Shown: piece after piece, positions 1 to 9,730 of the stretch | Layout of the letters: every line of letters starts with the position of its first letter | Position numbering within the stretch: position 1 is the first letter of the stretch | Source of the DNA: Candolleomyces eurysporus | Taxonomy: Eukaryota > Basidiomycota > Agaricomycetes > Agaricales > Psathyrellaceae | Assembly: GCA_027579435.1 (NCBI GenBank) | Contig: JANBPK010000521.1 | Coordinates: forward strand, 1 to 10,288 | Direction of reading: 5' to 3' | Length of the DNA stretch: 10,288 nt | Notes under the pieces: model-generated | Database searches by the model: none | What the model was told of the DNA's origin: nothing | Seen by the model: only the letters and a program-made list of their open reading frames with translations | Made by a program: the position numbers and the translations under genes

Positions 1-497
1 GCACAGAGTCGTCATCATCCCCAACGAATTTGAGTAAGAGCTAGAGTGTACCATAAGGAAGGGCCTCTTCACATCGGTTCGCAAAGACTCCATATGAGGC
101 GGATCGCCTGTTGTGCCCGCTCAACCCATCGTCCATCTGCTCCGATTCGGCCCGTTCAAAGATTGTCAGTGCTGTCTAATCCGCTGGACTGGGCGATTCG
201 ATGAGGGGATAATACAAGTCCCTTGTCGCTGGCGCCTGCAGGCCGGCCCTTGATATACCGATGGCACTGCCGCTACATGATCCGTCGCCTATCTACTCTA
301 CTACTACTATCTAATCTCCTATGATCACATCTAATCTACTATGCCCATATTCACTACCACACCGCTCGTAATTTAGGCTGTAGCGCCTTTAATCGTTCAT
401 CTACGCTCTGAGATTTTCTCCAGCTGTGAGCTGAGGATACCTGTCCACGAGGAAGACAGTCTTCCTCTTCCCATTATTCTCGAACCAACTCTGCTGT
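1..497 (+). repeat. Left copy of 0.5 kb direct repeat
   Basis: This segment matches 9731-10228 in the same orientation with about seven substitutions and one 1-base indel by eye (for example at 33, 165, 350, 351, 411-412, 424 and 466), so roughly 98% identity. The right edge is sharp: both copies share the sequence through CTGCTGT and then diverge completely. The left edge cannot be seen because the copy already matches at base 1, so the unit may extend outside the window. It contains a CTA/ATCTA-rich low-complexity patch at about 292-346. The ends lack the TG...CA termini expected of an LTR, and no transposase or reverse transcriptase lies in the window, so a segmental duplication is more likely than a retroelement LTR pair. 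Confidence 0.93.
354..497 (-). pseudogene. Truncated, frameshifted copy of the gene 3' end seen at 10084-10274
   Basis: Read on the minus strand, this copy begins in the same frame as the right-hand copy (QQSWFENNGK...) and keeps the run VFLVDRYPQLT. It then loses one base near 411-413 relative to the right copy and reaches a TAG at 401-403, where the right copy continues to a TAG at 10084-10086. One residue also changes (R for W in the K-W-K motif). Upstream coding sequence is missing because homology ends at 497. A truncated end plus a frameshift indicate a non-functional duplicate. The protein family was not recognised, so the pseudogene call rests on comparison with the right copy only. 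Confidence 0.4.
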
Positions 498-1944
498 AAC
501 TATTTCGATGGTTGAGTTGTCAAGTCTATTTCTATGAAAGAGAACAGAGATTCGCAGTTTATGCTACATTCCTGAATGGCCCCAATGAAATATATTGGTT
601 GTCCCGTTATAAACGGTAGCAAGCGCGGTCTGTTGTGCCGAGCTGATACGTTTCTACTCGGCGGCTATCCTCGGTGCATACTCTATGGAGGTTCCCTTTG
701 GCCGTAGAGTGTTATGTGTTTCAGGCCTTTGAATTCTAGCGGTCGCTCGCCTGAAGCTTTCGTAAGCACAATACACCAGCGGTGGCCCGACATATTTTCC
801 GTTTATCCAGCTGCACTACCTGAGCCCAGGTCCACGCAGACGCAGGCAGAATTTCTAGAATGTGTCGAAATGAATGCTGGCTCAGAGCTCCCTAATTATC
901 AAATGAATTTGTCTTCTAACGCGAGCTCCTGGTATCTCGGGAATTAAAACCGCTGCTTCACCCTCATGTCATAGCTCTCAAATCGTCACCCTCTGATTGG
1001 TGTTCGGCCCGTTTGGACTTTTTGTCACCAAGGCCGGTCGCCCGCCTCGGAGTTGCCACACCATTTGATAATCATCTCATATCCTGCACTACTGCGCACA
1101 CTCCACTGAGGCGCTACATCTGAGGCAGTACCAGCCACCACACCGCGCGTTATAGTGTAGATTGAGTTCTTCAGGTGCCATTGAGCTTTCGGAGCCTTAG
1201 CTGCGTCACAAGTGGTGGGGCGTTGACCGGAGCCATGGATCGACAGTTGCATCATTGTTGAAGCCAAAGCAAATGACGCTCACTTTGTTAGGGATCTCAT
1301 CACAACATAATACCAACTTCATTCACTCTATTCAGCCGATGGCCAGCTGCGCAAACGACCCGTGGTCCGCAGCAGTAGGGGCAGGGAAGCTCTATCCCAA
1401 ATCATACAGGGTTTCGGCTTCTCGTTTGAATGGAGTGAGAGAAAACGGCATCTTCTCACTCCAAGCAGGGTGCCATCGTTACCTGCACTTGTAGGAGCCA
1501 ACGTAAAGAAGAGCCTGAGTTGATTTTGAATGCCGATCAGAGGTTGCTCCTGCCGAGCTGTGCTTTCGAGTTTTCAACTAGCAACACTCGTTTAAGACGG
1601 GATGGTCGTCAACTGAACTTTTGTTTAAGTCATCTTAGTAGACGTATACCACCCAAATGGAACTCGTGATTCGCAGTCAAAAGCTATCTCTGAGCGTACT
1701 ACCCCCTTATATTAAGTAGCTAACGACTCTATTCGTACGCTATTTTTGTTCTCAGGCTGGTGTCATCCGAGGTATAGACAGGCAAAGCCGGCCGCAAGGC
1801 AGCTCTTCAGGTTCAGTGCAGTAATTGCGCAGCCAAACGTTCGAGGCAATGTCTCCCCTTCACACCCGCTCATCCGAATCTCCGTATAGCTTTTTGAATA
1901 CCTATTCAACCGAAGTTGGCGGCCGATGGGGCTCTTAGGATTGC
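498..1944. other. Gene-free stretch upstream of the peroxygenase gene
   Basis: No reading frame longer than about 80 codons is present, and none shows a recognisable domain or a convincing exon-intron pattern. The most protein-like one is on the minus strand at 1025-1267, with plausible codon use but no recognised motif. A perfect 10-bp inverted repeat lies at 1431-1463. The 3' part of this stretch should hold upstream regulatory sequence for the peroxygenase gene, but no specific activator site could be named. Confidence 0.6.
1431..1463. repeat. Perfect 10-bp inverted repeat with 13-nt spacer
   Basis: The arms TGGAGTGAGA (1431-1440) and TCTCACTCCA (1454-1463) are exact reverse complements separated by 13 bases. 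No coding or RNA gene explains them. The palindrome could be a protein-binding site or a chance hairpin. It lies about 610 bp upstream of the peroxygenase start codon. Confidence 0.55.
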
Positions 1945-1952
1945 TATAAAGG
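1945..1952 (+). promoter_or_regulatory. TATA box of the peroxygenase gene
   Basis: The sequence TATAAAGG lies 130 bp upstream of the chosen ATG at 2075, a plausible spacing for a fungal Pol II gene with a 5' UTR of roughly 90-100 bases. Its position downstream of an in-frame ATG at 1916 argues against that upstream ATG being the real start. Confidence 0.55.
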
Positions 1953-2074
1953 CGACGGTGCTTCTTCGAAGCCACATCCTCATCACACTTCTCAAGCTTT
2001 TTCGCCATCGACCTGCTACTAGTTCATCCGTTTATACGAGCTTCCGCAAGCGTATTGAGCGACATACATTAAGG

Positions 2075-3557
2075 ATGATTTCCCAATCCTTCGTCTCTCT
2101 CACAGTCCTTCTGCTGGGTCTTGTCAACCTTTCGCCAGCGTTTGCGTTCCCTCAATATGGAAGTCTCGCTGGACTATCTGCTCGCGATTTGAACGAGCTT
2201 ATTCCACGGCTCAATGAAGTGGACCCCCCAAACCCACCCGGACCTCTAGCGTACAATGGGACGAAGCTTGTTCACGACGATGCCCACCCTTTCAAGGCTC
2301 CAGAGGAAGGTGATATTCGCGGTCCTTGCCCGGGTCTGAATACTTTGGCAAACCATGGGGTGAGTCATTGGTCTTGGCGCAACGAGTGATAGGCAGTGTC
2401 GGACGTCAACCTGTGACAGAGGATTGGCACAGTGATCCGCAGTCCAGGGCTGGAGTCCGCGAACCCCGCAGACTGCCTACCTTCTTTAATTACTCTCCTC
2501 CGATTGAACCGGCACTGATTTTAACAATTTTGAACAGTATCTCCCGCATAATGGTGTGGCCACTCCCTCCCAGATCATCGAAGCCGTTCAGGAAGGTGAG
2601 GGTTAAACCACGATTTCAGGACTTGGGGTGAGAAACTAAAGATGTGATGAAAAATAGGATTTAATATGGAGCATGGAACTGCTCTCTTCGTGACCTATGC
2701 GGCACATCTGGTGGATGGAAATCTGGTCACTGACCTCTTGAGTATCGGAGAGAAGACGAAGTTGACTGGTCCTGACCCTCCCGCGCCTGCTATCGTCGGA
2801 GGATTAAATACACACGCGGTCTTCGAGGGTAGGTTCACACTTGTCGTGAAGCCAACGCATTGGTCCTAACCTTACCCTATAGGTGATGCCAGCATGACCC
2901 GAGCAGATTTCTTCTTCGGTGATAATCATAGCTTCAACCAAACTCTCTTTGATCAAGTACGTTGCATATACTCATCTCCAAGAAATCTCCACTGAAGCAT
3001 ACTAGTTCGTCGATTTCAGCAACAGATTTGGAGGAGGGTTCTACAACTATACCGTCGCTGCTGAGCTCCGATTCCAGCGCATTCAAGAGTCGATCGCCAC
3101 CAACCCACAGTTCTCCTTCATCTCTCCTCGTTTCTTCACAGCCTATGCCGAGTCCACCTTCCCAGTAAACTTCTTCGTCGACGGAAGGAGCACAGAGAAG
3201 AAGCTCGACATGGAGGCGGCTACTTCCTTCATCCGAGATGGCAAATACCCTCAGGACTTCCACCGTGCCGCACAGCCAAGCTCCACTGAAGGAATCGACA
3301 TCGTTGCCTCGGCCCACCCTGTCGCCCCAGGTGAGAACCGCGACGGCAAGATCAACAACTACGTCCCCGATCCCACTTCGGCCGACTTCAGCACCTTCTG
3401 CTTGCTGTACACCAACTTCGTTAACCAAACCATTGGCGGACTGTACCCCAACCCCACCGGAGTTTTGAGGAGGAATTTGATCAAGAACTTGCGATTCTTC
3501 TACAGCGGCATTGCTGACGCCGGCTGCGAGGAGCTTTTCCCTTACGGCCAGCTCTAG
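2075..3557 (+). CDS. UPO: Unspecific peroxygenase (heme-thiolate peroxidase, long UPO type), secreted
   Basis: Predicted extracellular heme-thiolate enzyme that uses H2O2 to insert oxygen into aromatic and aliphatic substrates, with halide and one-electron peroxidase side activities as in the family. My exon model is 2075-2359, 2538-2595, 2658-2828, 2883-2956 and 3006-3557, giving 379 residues. Introns are 178, 62, 54 and 49 bp, all GT-AG. Residues 1-24 form a signal peptide (hydrophobic core, cleavage after AFA), followed by a probable propeptide. The heme ligand is Cys85 in the PCP motif. The EGDAS motif at 171-175 supplies the Mg-binding Glu171 and Ser175. Arg238 and Glu245 in RFFTAYAE match the acid-base pair. 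Cys328 and Cys370 fit the C-terminal disulfide. Sequons occur at N61, N186, N190, N210 and N336. Length and motif spacing match the roughly 371-residue Agrocybe aegerita enzyme. The in-frame ATG at 1916 was rejected because it would bury the signal peptide. Confidence 0.95.
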
Positions 3558-3750
3558 ATTTAATAGGTTATACACATCGGATACTGTTAGTAGTATACTA
3601 TCCTCGAGTCGCACCCCAGATTTTCCGGTCCTTGGACTCTAGTATTTATTTTACTGGACATTATTTTATGAAGTACAATCGCTTGTACAACGAGTAGACG
3701 ATAGAACGTTCTGCAATATGAGCATATGACTATACTTGATCGCGGTCGTG

Positions 3751-3840
3751 AAAAAAAAGAGCTGCGGTGCGAGGACTCGATCTTGGACCTTCGGAATGCC
3801 CCGGCACCGGTCCGCTCGCCAGCAGTCGGGCCGCGCACGA
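3751..3840 (-). ncRNA. tRNA-like Pol III unit, probably degenerate tRNA or SINE head
   Basis: On the minus strand a B-box match (GATCGAGTCC, 3773-3782) follows an A-box-like TGGCGAGCGG (3812-3821, one base short of the Leu/Ser-type box). A run of eight T (3751-3758) ends the unit, as expected for Pol III termination. The block is much richer in G and C than its flanks. Acceptor pairing can be drawn only with mismatches or a missing base, the T stem is imperfect, and I could not place an anticodon loop, so a functional tRNA is doubtful. A tRNA pseudogene, a SINE head or a tRNA-like non-coding RNA all fit. It lies about 190 bp downstream of the peroxygenase stop, on the opposite strand. Confidence 0.4.
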
Positions 3841-4599
3841 TCGTATGAAACTAACGCGGGGCACTGGCCGTTTCTGATTAGGATTAAATATTGATGGTTT
3901 GCTTTGCCTTGATGATGTCGATGATTCGTTGGATCTCCACCTTCCCTGCTTCTCAACTCGCAAATCGCATAGACCCCTAAGGCGCGTATATAAATGTTCG
4001 CATCGATAACGCTGATATTGAGACTACGAGGCAGATTTGCCAGTGCAGGCTCAACGTCGGGGCTCGTTGTCCGCGTCCAAACTGTCAAAGGGATCCCCGT
4101 TGGCAAGTATAGAGCTCGACGAGATTTGGTCTATCGCCAAAGGGATACCTATCCAGTATCTAGGAAGCCATGAGCGCTTGCTCGTGGGCTTAACCTAAAC
4201 GTCGTGCGTAGGTAGTGACGATAATCGAAGGCGAAGAGGTTTAAGATTCCACATGTCCGAGTTGGGCATAGGAAGATTACAACGCCGCCGCCGCCCGACA
4301 TGCCAGTCGAGAAGATTGGAGGGCCAAGACTAAATCAAAGGGTGAGGTGAGGAAGGGGGACAACAAAGGGGAAAGCGATGGCGCCGGTGAGGATCAAGGG
4401 GGAGGAGGAGCAGCAGCAGATGGCGGTGGAATCTCCATCGGATCTGAGGGATGGGATTGATGGGATTGCGGAAAGCCTGAAGAAGACGAAGATGAAGACG
4501 AGTGTTATTCAACTTGGGTGTCTGCGTCTCGGTCTCGCTTGCAACTGGCTGATGACCACGATCTCTCGACCATAATTTCAATTCCGGCCTCTCAATGCG
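3841..4599. other. Gene-free stretch downstream of the peroxygenase gene
   Basis: The longest frames here (up to 146 codons on the minus strand, running through the tRNA-like unit) show no domain. A plus-strand frame at 4378-4575 begins with a Glu/Gln-rich low-complexity run and has no recognised similarity. A small GCC-repeat patch lies near 4281-4296. Nothing in this stretch could be supported as a gene. Confidence 0.5.
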
Positions 4600-5960
4600 C
4601 AGTTCCTTGCCAATCTTGCTGTCCTCCTATGATCATCCCTTTCTAGCGCCTTCAGATATTCTCTGCGACTCTCCTTCTCCCCCAATCACCCCTGCAATCC
4701 TCCACTTCTTGGGAGAATGATGCACATTTGGTCAATCCCCGCTGCACATTGCGTGAGGCTCGATGTACATCGAGGGTCCTAGAGATGTCGACGTTTCGAT
4801 ATCACGGATCTCTGAACCCGACTCTGCAGGTATAATGCATCTTTTCCCTATTCGCCATATTTTACTGATTGCATTCATCTTCAGTTCTCCTGCTATTTGC
4901 AGAATAATAAACTCCAACCTTTCGAATTTGAATTTCCTTCCCATCCAGAGTTTCCGGCACTCTCCAAACGCTCTTTCCCGACTCCTGCTTGAGACGATGG
5001 CGTGTTCCTGCAGGCGCCCATCTTAGCCCAAGACGGTGATGCGTCTCTTTCCAGCCTGGGATTTCTAGACGATCACACCTCAGCTTTATTGCGATGTCCC
5101 TCCTCTCCTTCTCCCGCCTCCTCCGACAGCGATAATTTGGAGAATTCGCATCCCTTTCGTCTTCTTGGTTCTCTGCTACGCTTCAACGGCGTCTTCGCTT
5201 CATTATGTGATCACTATTGTTCCTCTGCTCTGAGGCCGTTCTTGCTCTACGTTGTGGCCCTGCTTGAGATCCCGCCGCTTCTGTGGTCTTCGGAAATTTC
5301 GGTCACTTTCTTTCACTTTGCTTGTTCTTCCCGCCCCTGTTTGTCTGTTGCTTTGCACACACGCTCTTATATCACCGGGCCAAACAATATGATTTTTTCG
5401 ACTATCGAACTCGACTAGGGGACGTTGAAACGATGGATCTTGAGATTCAACATCCTATTCCTCAGCTGGGACCATGTTCACGGTGCGGCTTTGATATGCC
5501 TCTCGTATTCTATTTCACCCGCTGAACGCTCATATGATGAACATGCCGGTCCATTGGAGTAATTTGAGGCGTNCCCCCTATGTACTCGACGCCTTGCAGG
5601 CATTCCACCTCTTCGAGCCATGCCCGAACCTTGCGGATTCACACTCTGATCTCAGCGCCTCTCGAGATCATTCCATTGGTCTTTTTTTGGTGCTTGTCCC
5701 TCGATCAAGCACCAGTATCTTCTTGCTTAGTTTTCTTCGCTCCTCAACTTACTATCCCTCCTCAAGCTCACTTCACGATGCAATGGGGGACTCAGAGGCG
5801 GTGGGAGTGGGCTGCACGCATCCCTGAGCAAAGTGGGCTTTGCAATTTTTTGGATCGATGCTCCTCGATGTCGTATCTGTGTGCGCGCCACTCACCTAAT
5901 CCGGTATGGTATTCTGCCTTCGTCACCTCTCGGAAAGTTTTACCTTGAACCTTAAGGGGC
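4600..5960 (+). other. Pyrimidine-rich stretch without a supported gene
   Basis: The plus strand is noticeably rich in C and T, with many CTCC, TCTT and CCTC runs, especially about 4590-5780. It yields overlapping open frames of 80-138 codons in different phases (5002-5418, 5283-5525, 5534-5827, 5580-5948). They are rich in Ser, Leu, Pro and Phe, as translated CT-rich DNA would be, and none has a recognised motif. Possible readings are a 5' leader or promoter region, a decayed transposon or LTR, or a decayed gene. One undetermined base occurs at 5573. Confidence 0.4.
5688..5714. repeat. Perfect 9-bp inverted repeat with 9-nt loop
   Basis: TGGTGCTTG (5688-5696) and CAAGCACCA (5706-5714) are exact reverse complements around a 9-base spacer, directly after a run of seven T. 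The hairpin lies inside the CT-rich stretch and is not part of a recognised gene or terminator. Confidence 0.5.
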
Positions 5961-8094
5961 GTGGCAGTAGGGATGGGACAAACTTGATGATGCTGTCCTC
6001 AACAGTCTCGTAACTTTGTTGGATTTGATGAATCTGGGCCCACTCACTTGGATCTGTGCCCTAGTATAAGGGCAAGGCTATGTCCATGGACTCTGTGTGG
6101 GCCCAGAGGAAGATTTATAGTGGAATTTCTGAATCAACTGTTACGCTGCGCTTTCGGGAGATCGGCCGCTACGGACATGGTTTTACAATTAGCCCGGCGA
6201 AGAGCCTTGCAGGAGGGGAGTGGATAGATATGGCAAATTCAACGTCAGCATAATATATTCCAGTCATAGAATAACACTCTAGATTGCACTCACATGCTGT
6301 ATTTGAAGGTAAGGTAAATATATAGATCGGTCTTGGTCGGCTCCAACTGTAACCTTCTCCTTGGATAGGACTCGCATCTTTTGACGGAAGGTCCCAATCT
6401 GAAGAGTCAATAAGAGCTGACTCCGTGTTTCAGAAGAGTACCCGCCAGCCAAACATTGATGTGATGCCCTCTTGGCCTTTTGTCTTCCTACAGGCCACAG
6501 GTATCTGACAAAGACCTTGAAGGCCATGGTACGTGAAAGCCTACGCATAAAAAGTTCTGCAATATGTTTTTACCTTGGGTCGATAGTCCTGCGTGTGAAA
6601 CGCGTCTTATACAGAGATTGGGATAAGATAAGTTAGAAGCAGACCCCTTTGTGAAGGAGACTGAAAGAATTTTGTTTGTCTGCCGGTGCGTCGTCCTCCT
6701 TTCAATTGATGAGATTATTCGATATTCGCTGTCTCGCTAAGTCCCCTTAGGTTCTTCGCCTTCGTGTTTGTTTTGAGATGTGGGCATTTATGCTATCATC
6801 TATCTATCCATCGCCAATCCATATCACCCAACTGGGTTCTCACCTCAGCACGTCACCTAGCGCCCGTTTCCTCTCCTCGACCGAGCCAGGTCCCCCTCTT
6901 CATCGAACGTTGACCAGCTTTAAACTGCACACACAACTCCTGCGGGAACAAGGTCGAGTCATTGTTTTCACTCCATCAAACCATTCAAAGCGTTGATGAA
7001 ATGAGTTGGAGCCTCGGAAAGATGTTCGTAGGATAAGGTTGACCTCAGATAAAATAGCGCCCGCGTTACTCCGCGGTAGGTACGAGTTGTGGGCGTATGC
7101 TGTACGGTGGGTGCGTTTGCTTGGCTAAGCCATCCATCCGTCATGCTTCATCTCCATTTGTTGATTCACCTATTCATTCCTCTTCGTTTCAGTCAATTGA
7201 ATTCTGACCTCAGCATCCTGTTCTCGATTCGCCTAACAACGATCCGAGGTGAGCGGGCAGAGGCATTGATCCGCACTGCTATTGACTCGGGCCGCTGTAC
7301 TTGGTCTGCTTAGTGTCGCAAATCATGCCTGGGTTAATTGAGGAAGTACATTGTTAGAGACCAGACCTAGGTACCCCCATCAAGCCGTCGCAGGAGCTGG
7401 ACCCGCGGTTGATGTAGACCATAGCGGCATGTACGTGGGTATTACGGGCTCAGCACTCAAGGATCAACTCCTAGCTGCCCTGAGGCATGCTCTTCCACGG
7501 CTCTGCACCCATAGATGGTTTCGAAGTGTGCCACATGCTGCTTGTACTTAGAATAATGTTGCGCTCCCACCATCACCTTCCTCGGGGGCTACGAATGAGC
7601 TGAAATGAGTTCTATCGTCGAATTGGCAATGCACTTTTAGTTGGAAGTGCGATCCGAGGGGACCGGGCTCGCCTTTGAACCTTTTCACACTTGATCAAGG
7701 CAATCAAACTTACGAGTTGGATTTCCAGCACAACAGCGTACACGTATATACCCTAGCTATTTCGGGGTTGGCTTGACATGCTAAGGTACACTGTCCATTC
7801 TTTTTCACATTATTGGATGAGGTAAAATGAACGCTCACGTCTTCGCTCAATATATACAGCGATCCCAGGGGAAAAATTGTCTAGTGCCTCTACGCTCGCG
7901 TGATGGGTGAAGATTGTGTCGACGAGCGCTGATCACTTCCCCATGGATCATTGACAAGTTCATCATGAAATTATTTGATGTTGTATGCACACTCCACGGC
8001 CATCAATAGTAAGAAGCTCCGCCGCTCACGTTTCTCAGGGTAAGTTGTGAGCCGTTATCTTACTTTCATGAATCAGAGTCCAGAATCCTCCCAC
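5961..8094. other. Gene-free stretch upstream of the membrane-protein gene
   Basis: Open frames are all shorter than 90 codons and lack recognised domains. The best candidate is on the minus strand at 6279-6548: an 83-codon run from the ATG at 6528-6530, basic in composition, with GT and AG dinucleotides that could act as splice sites, but no family was recognised. Frames at 6778-6996, 7089-7313 and 7351-7551 look like chance. No RNA gene, transposon end or tandem repeat was found. Confidence 0.5.
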
Positions 8095-8102
8095 TATTAA
8101 AG
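8095..8102 (+). promoter_or_regulatory. TATA-like box of the membrane-protein gene
   Basis: TATTAAAG lies 70 bp upstream of the chosen ATG at 8165 and is followed by a pyrimidine-rich tract with TTCACC-type initiator sequence around 8125-8150. The spacing suits a short 5' UTR. Confidence 0.4.
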
Positions 8103-8164
8103 ACCGTCTTTTTAGTCCTAACTTTCTTCACCACCCTATCCTCCTCGGGCTGCCTGCGACTAAA

Positions 8165-9556
8165 ATGTCTGACTATAGCAGCGAGTACAACGTAAACAGG
8201 CGCGGCGTAATAGCTGCTCGTAGTTTATACGCCAACTCTTGCATGACCATGGTCGAAGTCGGTACGTATTCGACTACTTTGCTGTCGCAATGCAAGGTCT
8301 AAACACACCGGCTCGCGAACAGGTATCCACATCTTCATGTCCCTCTACGGTCTCTCTGTCTTCCTGGAAACCCCGAAACATCTTCGACAAGGCCGGAGGA
8401 AATATATCGTGCTCAGCTTCTTCATCACTATCCTTGCGGCGCTGACGGGTGCCCTCGACATTGCTTGGATGTTTCAAGTTATCTTCAGAACCACATCTGG
8501 ATCAGAATTCTTCAATGTTGCGGAAGAGTATATTGGGACCTGGGATAAGTATGTCAGTGGTGTAGGCCTGGGGTTTGTCATCTTCGTGGGAGACGCCTTG
8601 CTTGTGAGTTGCTTGTGCCTTCAGTCCCCACTTCAATCGCTAACAGGATCGAGTAGGTTTACCGATGTTATATCATCTGGTTTCACCGCCGATGGGTAGC
8701 GATTGTACCAGCGCTTATGTGTGTCGCATCACTTGGTACGTCCTGCAAATGATTCATTCCCCGAATTTGTACCGCTCACAAGTATGTACATAAATAGTGG
8801 CATCTCTTCTCCAAGCAACTGTCTCCAGTCCAAAAATCAACGGCTTTGCCCTCTTAACCGCCTCTCAACTTCTCACCGTAGCGACAAACATCATCGTGAC
8901 GACTTTGATCACCGTCCACCTCCTCCGTACTCGCCGTACTCTCTCTAAAATACTCTGTCCGTCGATTCATGCGGACAGCCAACGAGAGGTGGTCCTGGAA
9001 TATAGAAATGCAGCCGAGAACAGGATGTACACCAGAGTCATCTCGATTTTGATCGAAAGTGCGTTCCCGTTAAGTTTGTTTGGTATAGCGGCTGCTATAT
9101 TCCAACAAGTTCCGATTCCGAGAAATCAGGCACGGGCGGAGGCGTATCTCGTTTGGTATCATTTAATTGATGGGTTGTTTTATTCATTTTGTGTGAGTCA
9201 CTCCGCCGTCTCCCCATAGTGTCTTGGCTGTTTACTGACTTATTCCTCGTGAACAGACGCTGTCACCACACATGATTATATTCCGAGTTACGATTGGGCG
9301 ATCTTGGCTCAAGTCTCCAACTGTGCAGCAGAATGGAGGGAACGGAGAACTGGGCCCTGGCGCCGTCGCAGAGGTGGAAATCTCGAGACCTATTGGTTTT
9401 GCGCATACTGTTAGTCGGGGACAGACGACCGAGATAATAATTACGACGACGCACTCGGGATTAGAAGAAGCGTCACAGAGATTCTACACAGCGGAAGAGC
9501 TCACCAACGAACGACGCAATGACGATTTCAAACTGGAGGAGAAGAGCGTCCTCTAG
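8165..9556 (+). CDS. Seven-helix integral membrane protein, Agaricomycete-type, function unknown
   Basis: My exon model is 8165-8261, 8323-8603, 8657-8735, 8798-9192 and 9257-9556, giving 383 residues. Introns are 61, 53, 62 and 64 bp with GT-AG borders and preserved phase. Hydrophobic segments fall at about 26-47, 60-88, 110-133, 139-161, 166-195, 231-253 and 270-296, followed by a polar tail of about 85 residues rich in Glu, Thr and Asn. The GDALLVYRCYIIW segment at the end of helix 3 and the basic loops after helices 1 and 5 (HLRQGRRK, RTRRTLSK) resemble a large family of uncharacterised mushroom membrane proteins, often expanded in these genomes and topologically receptor-like. No ligand or catalytic motif was seen. 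The start was chosen because it precedes helix 1 and follows the TATA-like box. The name is from pattern memory and no function is implied. Confidence 0.85.
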
Positions 9557-9730
9557 AGTCTTCAGTCGATTCGGATCATTAATGTTTGTGTACAGTATAA
9601 AGTTAAAATAATAGAACCACGGAGTTGCGATGCCCGTAGAGTCTCCGACAAGTCGAACTTGTGAGTGAAAGGAATCGGGTTCAACTATTCGTTCACCAAA
9701 TCGAGACATGTGACGATTAACAATATACAC
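9557..9730. other. Presumed 3' UTR and spacer after the membrane-protein gene
   Basis: The first part, including the A-rich AGTTAAAATAATAG around 9600-9613, is a plausible polyadenylation region for the membrane-protein transcript. A minus-strand frame (9473-9748) crosses this spacer and the end of the gene, but has no recognised motif and is probably chance. Confidence 0.4.

Noticed and set aside
292..346. Possible CRISPR or structured tandem array in the ATCTACT-rich patch
   Set aside because: It is an irregular CTA/ATCTA low-complexity run without uniform repeats and spacers, in a eukaryotic context.
1025..1267. 80-codon minus-strand frame with plausible codon use
   Set aside because: It has no recognised motif, no clear splice partners and no neighbouring gene to extend it. 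At this length chance is sufficient.
1916..2074. In-frame upstream ATG giving a 53-residue N-terminal extension of the peroxygenase
   Set aside because: The extension would place basic residues in front of the signal peptide, and the TATA box at 1945 lies downstream of this ATG. The ATG at 2075 directly starts a normal secretion signal.
2326..2631. 101-codon plus-strand frame across the first peroxygenase intron
   Set aside because: It reads through an intron and out of phase with the conserved exons.
2934..3614. 226-codon open frame on the minus strand
   Set aside because: It lies antisense to the last two peroxygenase exons, whose sense product is unmistakable. It has no domain of its own and is a shadow of biased coding sequence.
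4378..4575. Glu/Gln-rich 65-codon frame
   Set aside because: Its opening is translated from a GA-rich low-complexity tract that is also open on the opposite strand. No domain or exon continuation was found.
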